A stretch of DNA of 64,000 nt from Hydractinia symbiolongicarpus (Eukaryota; Cnidaria; Hydrozoa; Anthoathecata; Hydractiniidae), in the NCBI RefSeq assembly GCF_029227915.1, contig NC_079884.1:16246001-16310000 (forward strand), in the 5' to 3' direction. Below are positions 17,193 through 29,100 of the stretch, in pieces (the first letter of the stretch is position 1; the number at the start of each line of letters is the position of its first letter). Both the position numbers and the translations under genes were made by a program. The notes under the pieces were generated by a model. That model was not told the DNA's origin. It did no database searches and saw only the letters and a list, made by a program, of their open reading frames with translations.

Positions 17193-20100
17193 ATGTCTGA
17201 TATGGACAACAAAATGAAATGTTTAATCAAAACATCAAACTGTCAAGGGTACGAATATACAGACATAAAGGTTCCTGAGCCTGGAGATGGTGAACTATTA
17301 GTCAAAGTTATAGCTGTTTCAATGTGTGGTTCTGATATTGCCTTGTACAACTGGGACAAAGGTATAATAATAAATACACTACATGCAGTAGATATGTTTT
17401 GCTTTCATTCTTTGATAGCATAATTCTTCAAGATTTATATTTAGCTACTTTTTTCTGTTTTAAATAAAAACGTAAACGATTTTGGCATTTCTGAATTTTA
17501 TATGTGTGGGATTACTACTTAACTGGAACATTACAAACTTTATAATTTGAATAAATTTTGGAAAAATCCACTTACGAAGCACAAAAATGAAAAAATTAGG
17601 TTGTTTTAGATGTTTTGCTGATAAAAATAAAAAGGAAGCGTCATTTGAATTTTAATGGCATCACAAACCCATTCACAAAAAAATTTTTAGGACCTTGTTT
17701 TTATGTTGCCTCTATTGCGTAGAGCTTAAAGTGCAGATCAAGAAAATGTATATGATCATGTGCTTTTGATGAATGGTTAATGAGATATAAGGGTTTAAAA
17801 TTTTGCTGACATCAGCAAGACCTGCCAAATTTTTTTTTAGAAATTTGGTATACCTGTTGCCTTCATTGTATAGGTTTTAAAATGCTGCACAAGAAAATGT
17901 ATAGGATCATGTATCTTTGACAAACAGTTGCAGAGATATTGGGGTTTAAAGGTTTTTTGATGACGTCATCAACCTATTCATTCCGAAACGGATTCGAAGA
18001 CCAAGGTTTGGGAAACTTACCCAAATCGGTCTCAGGTGGTCCCTAGTTACCCTTGCGATAAAAAATGACTGACGGTACCACCTTGTTTCCAAGTTATTTG
18101 ACCTCAAATTTGAAGTGCACTGTAATGGCTTCATTAATTTAAATTAAGATATTGACATTAAAGTAGTGATATTGACGTCACATTGTTACGTCAGAAAGAT
18201 TACCAAAGTTTTTCAGTGACATCAGAAGAAAATGAACAAGTCCAATTTGCCTAGACACACACACTCCCTGTATTATTATAGAGAATAAGTTTTTAATATC
18301 AACAACAAGGATCCAGTTACATTATGATGCTGTAAATTATATCAACCACAAAAAAATTTCTGCAAAAGTTTGATAGCATCCGCTTTTTCTTTTAGTGTTT
18401 TTGAAATCTGAGGAAACAAACATATTTCTTTTGGGATTGTTGTGAACTAACTGAAACTTCCTTTTTCTTTTTTCTTCTTTGACAGGGAATGTCTTCAGTG
18501 CCTATGTATTTAAATGTCAACTCTGCAAGACATTCTTAAGGGGATAACGACATTAGTGACATGATTTAAGATAAGTAATAATTTTTGTTCTATGACTCTA
18601 GAATAGGTATAAAACAGTTACTTACTAATATTTTTACATGCCATGTCAAAGAATGCTATCTATTTTATTCTTTATTTTTAAAGTAATTAAAGCATTGTCA
18701 AACAAATCAGCGTTTTTAACAGGAACACTCCGACATCAATGTTACACAATACAAAAGCTATTGATAATATAGGAAGATAACTGCAGCAGAGAGAAGTAAA
18801 CTTTCAAATTTTGGTTTGCAACAAAACTTTTTTACATTCTTGATGTTGTACAATTAGTCAGAAACTGTAAGATATATATTTGATATGATATGATTGATTG
18901 TAATCTTAATTTTTTAGAGCTATTATTGGTAGCTTAAATTTTTGAAACTAAATTGATTTATTTCTTTAAAGGTATGTCACTTGGTGTGCTACTACATATT
19001 TTCAACCAGAAATTACGCTTCAATGCATGTACCATGTGCTATAATAAGAAAAACCTAAATATATATGATTGATTTGTGTATATATTGATTTAGATTTTTT
19101 TATAAGGAAGAAAGTCTCTTCATACCTATGAGATTTGTAATATCTTTTGCACATCCAAGGCCAAAATTCCAGACTTTCCAATAAAGGAGGCTAAGTTAAT
19201 ATTTCTACATTGGTAATGGATTTTAGCCAACCTTTTCCAAAATTTGCAAAACAGATGTCTCCAGCATTATTTTTCACAAAGAAATTCTCATAAATTCATG
19301 TAAGTAAATTTTTCCTTTAATTTTACATTATATATTGAAAATTAAATGGAGCTAAAGTGCAAGTTTGGCTCATGTTAATTGTGGTGACAGAAGCACAGTT
19401 CTTAAGCACTTGTGATTAGTATTAAGTTTACCTTGGTCATTGAGGATGTCTGGTAGAGCCTTGCACTGTGGTGGTGGTTTCTACCTATAGACCTGATCCT
19501 AAAGGTTGCCAGGGATATTAGTTTCACTTGCCTGCAAAGGAGCTGGACCCTACTCAGGTTATGATTATTAATGGTTGCATATAAAACCCAAGCACCTCAC
19601 ACTGAACAAGTTCTTCAGACGGTACCTTAAGCTTAAAGTCACCACCCTTCCACCCTTTTTTACATATTGAATTTATTTCACCTTTTTTTCTCTTTTTTTT
19701 ATGTCATCAATACGTCTATGAATTGTGGATATGAGATACCAAGTCAATTTATCACTGTGGTGCAATGGAATGCGGGCATCTCTGAAATATCATCGACGTC
19801 TCTGGGCATGTATACATGTGTTCACTATATTTTCCGTTCTAGTTGTGCACTTGGAAACAAACTTGACGCTTATTGAGGTGCGCCTGAAGCTCAGGGCATC
19901 TCAATCAGCAGCACTTGAATATGAAACATGCGTCTGATGCTCAGGGCATGTTGATGCACCTGACGCTCAGGGCATCTCTCATACACCTGACGCTCAGGGT
20001 ATGAATTAAAACACTAGTAATTAGCATGTGTCTGACACTCAGGGCATGTTGATGCGCCAGATGATCAGCGCATCTCCCATACACCTGACGCTCAGGGTAT

Positions 20101-23100
20101 GAATAAAAACACCAGTAATTAGCATGGTCCTGATGCTCAGGACATGCCAATGCACCTGACGCTCAAAGCATCTGTACTGTAATCATCACTTAAATATAAA
20201 ACATGCACCTGACGCTCATGGCATGTTGATGCGACTTACGCTCAGACCATCTCTCATACACCTGACGCTCAGGGTATGAATAAAAACACTAGTAATTAGC
20301 ATGTGCCTGACGCTCAGCGCATCTCAATTCTTTCATACACTTGACGCTCAGGGTATGAATGAAAACACCATAATTAGCATGTGCCTGAAGCTCAGAACAT
20401 GTTGATGCACCTGATGCTCAGGGCATCTCATCTGTCTCAGGGCATAAAGACGCCTAAAATGCATATCCTAACGCTCAGGATATGCATTATATGTTTGTGC
20501 ATGTGACAAAGAACGAAGAACGAAGGAGGCACCTGCATTCCTACCCATTCCCCAAAAAATTTCTACAAATAGTCCAACGCACACTGAACATGTTGTATCT
20601 ACTCATTTCAATTGAAATACATTATTTTCTATCAGTTTTGTGTTATTATTCTGGAACCCAAGGCAATTAAGGAAAGTAAATCAGTCTTGACTTGTTGTTA
20701 TCTTGGTTGTGGCCACCAGTTATTTTAACACATCATCATCATCATTCATCATTCTCGGCTCAATGTCCGTTTTCCATGCTAGCATGGATTGGACGGGGTA
20801 TAATAATGACCCTCTTCCAATCTGATCTAGACTGTGTTAGATCTAAACTCAACTTCCTCTCTATCAAGTCTGTCCTTATAACCTCCTTCCAAGTCTTTCT
20901 CGGTCTGCCTCTGGGCTTTGCCCCAGGAACTATCAAGTCTCTACACTTTCTTACCCAATTATCCTCCTCCATTCTTTCAAGTGCCCCAGCCAATTCAATC
21001 TTCTTATCTGGATACTTCTACGGATACTTAACCTGCTTCTTAGCTCATCTGAACTCTTTCTGTCTCTCAGAGTGGCGTTACACATCCACCTAACCATTCT
21101 CATATCATTCCTTTCTAAACGGTCAAGATCTTCCTGCTTCACTGCTCATGTCTCACTACCGTGCAACATAACACTTCTTACACAGGCCTCATACAACCTA
21201 CCTTTTACCTCAATTGACAAGACTCTGCTAGTCAACAAAGGAAGTAACTATCTGAACGTTTTCCAAGCAGAACCTATCCTGCAAGTAACACTTCTTCCAA
21301 CACCTCCTTCACTGCCCAACATATCATCTAAGTAACAGAAGTTCTCAACTATCCCTAAGGAGCCACTGTTGTACATCATTAAAGCTGGAAATACTTAATT
21401 CTCTATAATCTCACCTTTGCAACGCTTGCATACAAACTAAATGTCAGCTCTTAACCTTCCACCAATACTACTGCACTTCTTATGTACCCAATGCTTGCAA
21501 GTCTGACAAAAAATTGCGTTACTACCAACCCCTTTCATGCAAACTCCACAAGGCCACTTTCCAACTACAAGGTCACACTAATCATGACCTTAGACTTTGC
21601 TGTGTTTTCCCTTAGCCCTTTCTCTTCTAGTCCTTTCTTCCTCTTCTCAAACTTTTCAACTAATTCTTCCATCGATTCTGGTATGAGAACCAAATCATCT
21701 GCATACAATAACTCCCATGGACAACCTGTTCTGAACTCCATCGACAGCGCTTCTAAGACTAGAACAAATAACAAAGGACTAAGTACAGAACCCTGATGTA
21801 CACCAACATTTACACTAAATTCATCACTAAGTGAATCGTTAATCCTGACACGACTTCTAGCATTGCTGTACATAGACTGTACCATCGTAACTAGCCACTC
21901 ATCCACACCTAATTTCCTCATAGCCCACCAAATGACTTTACGTGGCACTCTATCAAAAGCTTTCCCTAAATCTACAAAGGCAAAATAGAGATTTTTTCTC
22001 TTTCTTAAATACTTTTCCTGAAGCTGTCTGAGTAAAAATATGGCATCTGTAGTGCCACACCCTGGAACAAAACCAAATTGCATCTTATCTATATCAATTC
22101 TTTCTCTAAGTAACTTATCAACCACTCTTTCAATAACTTTCATTACTTGATCAACCAACTTCAAACCTCTATAGTTACCCCTTTCTAATGCATCACCCTT
22201 GCCCTTGAAACAATTCACTATTACACTCGACTGCCTCTCACTCGGAATAGCACCATCCTCTATAATCTGGTTAGCAAGACTTGTAATAAGCTCAACTCCA
22301 ATAAATTCAGATGCTTTTACCATCTCTGCAACAATACCTGATAATCCTGCAGCTTTGCAAATTTTCAATTTCCTAATAGCCTCCACTACCCTTTCTGTCT
22401 TGATCTGCATAGCTGGCCCTTCTACAACATCATCATCAGACAAATTATCCTCATCCCAATTAAACTCAGTGTTAAGCAACCTCTGATAATAATTCTTTCA
22501 AGCTACCCTTTTCTCCTCCTGTGCTAGCCAAAACACCTTCATCATTACGTATATACTTCTCACCTACAACATCTTGATTAGTTTTCTTCATCTGCTTTGC
22601 TATCTTGAATATCTCATTGCGCTGGTCTTCCCTTCCAACACATTGCAAATCTGTTTCTCTCTGCTTCTGATTTTGCCTTATACACTGCTGTACGAGCACG
22701 ACGCTTAGCTTCTAAGTAAATATTTTTACTACCACCTGACTTCCACTCTTTCCAAAGTTTCCTCTTTTCCTTTATACACTGGTCACTGGCCAACACGTCT
22801 TATTAAATGAGTTGTATCTCTCTCTAAGATATGATTTTAATCTGACAAATGCTGAAGAACTTTTAAAACAACTAAGGAAAAGCGACTGATGGCATTTTAG
22901 ATGGAGCTAAGTTTAATTTAAGTGCAGACACTATCATGGACAGAAACATTCTGGAATGAGCATTCATTATCCTTTTTATCCATTTTATCAATGAATTATT
23001 AAATTATAAAAGTTAAATTATTAAAGATTATCTTGTTACATTTTTATTTAGTTGGAAGATCAATTGCTTCACTACCATTTATTCCAGGTCATGAATGTGT

Positions 23101-26100
23101 TGGAGAAGTAAGAGAAACTATAATACGCAATCACATAGTCAGATTTATAATAGGAAATATAATATGCCTTTTTGGTTTTAATGAGTGATTCACAAGATAA
23201 TTATTCTTTATTTTACAATAACTGCTGTTCTAAGAAAACATGTTTAATCTGTTTTATCACGTATTGACCAAAAGATAAGGCCTTTACAACCAGGTCAACT
23301 GATTTAAGGACAAAACATTTCGAAACTTGAAAAAATGTTCCTAATGCACATTACAGTACAGCACAGCATAGTTATTCTTTATTTCTGTTGTGAAAAAGTT
23401 GGAACAAAAATAAAAGCTTAACCTTTTTTTCTTTCCAACAAAAAAAAGAAGATTTTAAATCAATCAAATTAGGTTAAATTTAACAAAATGTTAGCCATTT
23501 TTTCATTTACATTTCTGGGGGTTGTGGAAATGAGAACAAATTTCCTTGACATTTTTTTTTATGTTTATGGAAAAAAGGTATATAAGTCTTTAAATCTCAT
23601 TACGACCATTTTTTATATAATGATATTCTCACTTGTCCCATTCTATGATTTTATTTTTTCGTGTAGATTGTGCATACAGGATCTAATTGCACATCAGAAT
23701 TTGTTGTTGGTGCGAGAGTGTGTTGTGAAAACCATATTTACTGTGGAATGTGCTACCAGTGTCAAAACGGTATGCTATGATTTTTTCTTATTGTAATAGT
23801 ATAGTAATAGCAAAAGTAATAATAATTAATTATGGTAATGCTTTGCAGTTGATGAAATGGTTCTAGAGTGAAATTAATAAAAAGTGCTAAATCTTAATTC
23901 AACTTATACATTAGGATATTTTGACCAGTGATGTCAAAATTGTTTTGAATTGCTGTAATCTGTTGGTTAAGATAAAAATAAGGATGGATTCGTAAAAAGC
24001 ATGGTGTAGGCAGTTTTTACAGTGATGGTTCACTATATTTTACGGCATAGCTTGTACTATTGAGAAAACTCTGCTCTGTCGTGAAAGCATGTAGGGCCAA
24101 AATAAGAATGCAAAAAATCGAAATTGTTGATCTGTGTAAAAAAATCAAATTTTGTGACGTAAAATTAAACAACTTATACTTTAGAGCTGTATGAGTTATT
24201 GAGTGAATGACTATTTTTAGTTTTTCCCACACATCGATTTGCCTTGTCCCTGAATTAAATGATGACAAATACTTATGCATATTTTTGCATGCCATTCAGA
24301 TTAATTTGATTTGTTTAATTGATCTGCATTATAAAAGTAACATAAAGCAATACCTAAAGCCATGTATATTTATTTTTTGATTTAGATCAAAAGCACATAT
24401 GCCAAAATATGAGTCAGTACGGTCATGGCAAAGGGACCATGCATGGTGGTGAGTTTCATTTGTAATAGAACTGAATAGATTTCACTCTGATTACATGTTT
24501 GCATAAATTGTGAAAGGGGAGAAATGTTTTGTGGTTCAGTTGTGTGGAAATATTTTCTGGTACAGTTGTTTGGTAACATTTTGTGGTGCAGTTGTGTGGA
24601 GATATGTAACATGAGATTTTAGTTGTTTACATTGCATTATATAAAAGCATTTTTATAAAAGTATTTTAGCATGTAACTCATTCTAGCATTTGTTTTAGGC
24701 TTCTCACAGTTTTCAATTATCCCAGCAAAATGTGCATACATCTTGAAGACTGTTCTCAACTCAGAGTTAGCTTGTTTGTTAGAGCGTAAGTATACTATCA
24801 CATTTTCAAAGTAATACCTTTCGCAAAAATTTTTCATTTTTGCTATTCATGAACATAGCATAAAGCCACTTCCATCCCCCATTTATTTTCCATTCTCCCC
24901 TTAGTTTGGCTATCCCCAAGTTTTAGATTGCATCTCTCTAGTCACATGCCAATTTTCATACCATGACAAATCTAATATGGAATGAGGAAAAAATGAAAAG
25001 CTTACAAATGTCGATTAAACTCAAAAATTATCTAAACAAAATTTGTACAGTAACCTATACTTGGAAATAAAAAATCTTCACTTAATTTTAAAACTATTTT
25101 CAAGTTTGCATCTCCCATCATCCCATCGACTCCTTCCTATAAATTTTCAAACATTTCCTGTCCTCCCAGTAAGGGTAAATTTGAAACGATTCAATCCACA
25201 GATAGTCTTGTGAAGTTTGCACTATGGCGAAATTAAGATCCTGTGAAATTCGATGTTTTTTTAAGAGTTTCTTAATAAAATTGGGGCTTTGATTTCAAGT
25301 AATTTTTCGAAACAACAGATTCCTTAGTAAAAAAAAGCACTTTAAATTGACTATTACTATGCTAGGATGAAACCTCAGGCTGTTACTAATAAATAATAGT
25401 TCATTTCTAAAAATTAGTTCTCGCCGAATATATAAAAATAGCAGTTCGCGAATTCTAAAAATAGCCTACTTTTCATAGGCAAAATGGAAAATATAAATTC
25501 TTAATCTATTAAGCTGCATTCACATTTAAGTAAATTACGATGAAGTTCATCCATTCTCACCTTTTTAAAGGTTCGTAAGCTTACGCTACGTAAAAAATAC
25601 TTAAATTTCAGCACATCCTTGCAGAGTCTTACAACCTATCAAGGCGTTAAGTACGATTTTTAAAAAAACAAAAAGTTTTGTTCTTTTGAAAACATAAGAC
25701 AGTAAAATGAAGAAGTGTTGTGCAATAGCATTCGAACTGGTGAAATCGTTTGAAAATGAGTTCAGTGATAGAGAAAAGTCAAAAAAAATTCCACATGGTG
25801 TCAAAACAAGATATTGTTCTTCAACAAAGAAGAACTTGTGGTGAATGTTCAGGGCTATCCTGTACTTTTTAATGAAAAGCATGAGGAGTTTCATCGTAAA
25901 AAAGGAAATCGGGTACCTCGTCACAAGCTGTTTTTAAAGTGAAAATTTGAAATTCATTCAATGGATTAGCGAGTTTATCAAACCGAGAAAATCCAACATC
26001 ATGGAGAATGACCTAGATATGTAAGTGGTCCCCTTGATAAACCATCAGTACACGAAGAAAGAATTTCTGATAGTATCTCTAAAAGTAAACCCAAAAGGAA

Positions 26101-29100
26101 GGTGCCTGAAGTGGAAGAGAAAGAGATAAAAGTTCTACATTCTATCTCTCAAGATGTTCAGAATAGTGATGAATTTGACCGATTTGAAGAATTCGTTGTA
26201 AGTAAGCTCAGGAAGCTAAGTAAAGTTATATCTGAAGAAACTGTAGATTTTGTTGAAACAAGCATCACACACGTTATTCAATTCCTCCTACACAAAATTC
26301 CAATCAGAGCAATAGTTCTTATACTAATTTGTTGAACTCATAAACATTGTTTTTCAAAAAAGTAAAAATAAAAAAATACAAGTTATAATCTTAAAACATT
26401 GTATTATTTTACTCTTCTCCTGTCTTTCTAATATTGCTAACCTGTCACGGAAAAGCACAATTTGTAGGTTGGTAGCTTCCCAGATTTCTTGCATTTCTGT
26501 CACTGTATTGGTGCCCCTCGAATTATGTATGCTTTTAATCCCTGTGAGTGCGTTATTTTCACTGTTCTTTCTCCGTATCGCAAGTGTCACAATCTACAAA
26601 AACAGTTGGAGTATAAGAAGCATTATCTGATTGTATCAAATAATTGTGCAACTCTACAGTTGCGAATATAATTTTCTCCACACTTCCTGACTTTATTTCA
26701 ATTCGCTTTTAAAATATTCGCCAACGAGACACTAAAATTCCAAAGGTGTTTTCGATTACTGTATTTTCTCCAATAAACGCCCCTCTCCATTGCGTGAGTA
26801 AAACTGTGAGTCCACGACACGGAAATCACGGGTCACTTTTTTATGACGTGGCGTTACGCTAAAGTTTACCAAGTTAAAAAAAACGCAAATCAGGGGGTTA
26901 CTATATAATCATTTAATTCTTCTTTCTTATTACCTTATAAAATAAAACTCTATTTTACGAAAACTTTATTTTATTGAAACTAATTTTTTTTTTTAAACGT
27001 TTTTATTTTTTTGTTTTTATTTTAAAAGCCCCATGGAGACGTTATAAATATAATAATTTATTTTTACCCCCGGATTAATGTCCACGCCGTATCTAACGGA
27101 AACAAGTTGTTTATCAACTGAAAAAAGAAAAGCGGAGCGAAGAAGGTTGTCTGTTTTTCAAAGTAATCCTGGAAAAAGTTATTTCAAACATTGTTTACTC
27201 ATCATGAGGTTAGATTAAAGCTTATATTTGTTTTTCTATATTTTCCATTTTTGTGTTCTGGGACCGAGGTTGCTTCCTTTTATAGAAATTCTATCGGATT
27301 CGAATATGAATGTAATTGGAATCTGAAATGTAAAAAACAAACTATTGTGTTGTTGTCAAACGAAGTTGGTGTTGTAGTTAGAAATGTTTCTAACGTACGA
27401 TGATTTAACATCACAAAGAGAACTGATTGGAAATGTTTCAGGCAATTGTATGCATCTTCAATTCGTTCTCTTTGGGATGAAACGAAGTTTAATATTCATA
27501 GTAAAAAACTGATTGGAGTTTTATTAGGAGAACGCTAGCAAGCTACCTACTGAGAAGTAAAAGAAAAGCAGGTTCGTTCTTTAGATTATTTAGTAGAGAA
27601 ATGAACTTGGGTGTATAACGAGTTTCTAGTCTTTCAAAGCTAAATTTTCCTTAAATATTAAGTTTGTTGTTGTGTCTTGAGCCGGAAAATATTTTCTTTA
27701 AGCACTTATTGTGTAAGTACATACTCTGAAAAATGAGTCAGAAGTTTAGAATATCCTAAAAGTATGTCTAAGCTTAATAGTTTGTTTTAAATATGAAGAT
27801 TTGTATGACGCACAAAATTGATTAGAAGTTTACTTTTTTTATCGTATATTCAAACGAACTGAACTTATTTTGTCCAAGCAATGGGCCGTTACATGTAGTA
27901 GAATTGACATTAGCTAGCCATAGTAACTTATAGCATGCTTTTTTTTATTAAGGCATTATATGTTTTCAGGCCATAGTCATGTTAAGAAAATATTGAGAAA
28001 AATGAGGATAGCATTTGTCAAAGAGGTTTAGAACATCGAGGCTGAAACTAACACACACTATTCTTATAAAAACAGCGTGCATATCCTAAAAAAGAATTTA
28101 CATAAACTGTAAAAAGTAATTTTCCCGTTGTTGCTGTTTTTAAGACTACAGATTGTGTGATTCAGTGTTGATGTCGTTATAAAAAACTTAAACCTAAAAC
28201 CTAACCTTAAATCAATATTTACATCTGTTACGTTGCCGTTTGAAATATATTCGATTCTTAAATTCGAAAACGCTGCATTGTTATCTCCTTTGATTTTATG
28301 CGTGATTTTCTTGGTTATCAGTTTGGTTTTGTATGAATCTCTCATTAAACCGAAGTAAGGGATACCAAATAAAAACACAGAACTCAGTAATTTGAATTTT
28401 CAAAACTCACATTTCAACCTCGATCCCAGGGCTTTTCACTCTTTTTTTTCGCCCCGTTAAAAAAGAGGCAAAGAGCCGAGGTTGGATTGTAAGTTTTAAA
28501 AATTCAAATTATCATATGTTATCATATGTTTTGTTTGGTATCCCTTACATGCATTTGGAGACATTCAGTGGATTCTTCCACGGGACTTCGGCTAGTTTAT
28601 ACATTAATTCCCTTGTGTGAGTAAAACTGTGAGTCCACGACACGCAAAGTACGGGTCACTTTCTAACGACGTGTCGTTACGCTAAAATTAACCAAGTTAA
28701 AAAAACGCAAATCAGGGGTTACTGTTTAAACATTTAATTCTCTTCTCTTATTACTTTAAAAAATAAAACTCTGTTTTTTATCTTAATAAAACTATTTCTA
28801 TTTTTTTTGTAAACGTTTGTATTTGTTATTTTATTTTAAAAGTCCCACGGGGTCGTTATAGATAGAATAATTTAATTTTACCCCCAGTTTGCAATGTGCG
28901 CACCGTATCTCACAAAAACAATTTGTTTATCAACTGAAAAAGAAAACCGAAGCGAAGAAGGTTGTCCGTTTTTTAAAGTAATCCTGAAAAAAGTTATTTC
29001 AAACAAGACATGCCAATGCTTACTCATCATAAGGTTAGCTTAAAGCTCATTTTTGTGTTCTGGGACCGAGGTTGCTTCCTTTTATAGAAAATCTATCGAA

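Noticed and set aside
17193-17423. A short complete 76-codon gene
   Set aside because: It is exon 1 of the dehydrogenase read past its GT donor at 17362; the remaining exons complete the protein exactly.
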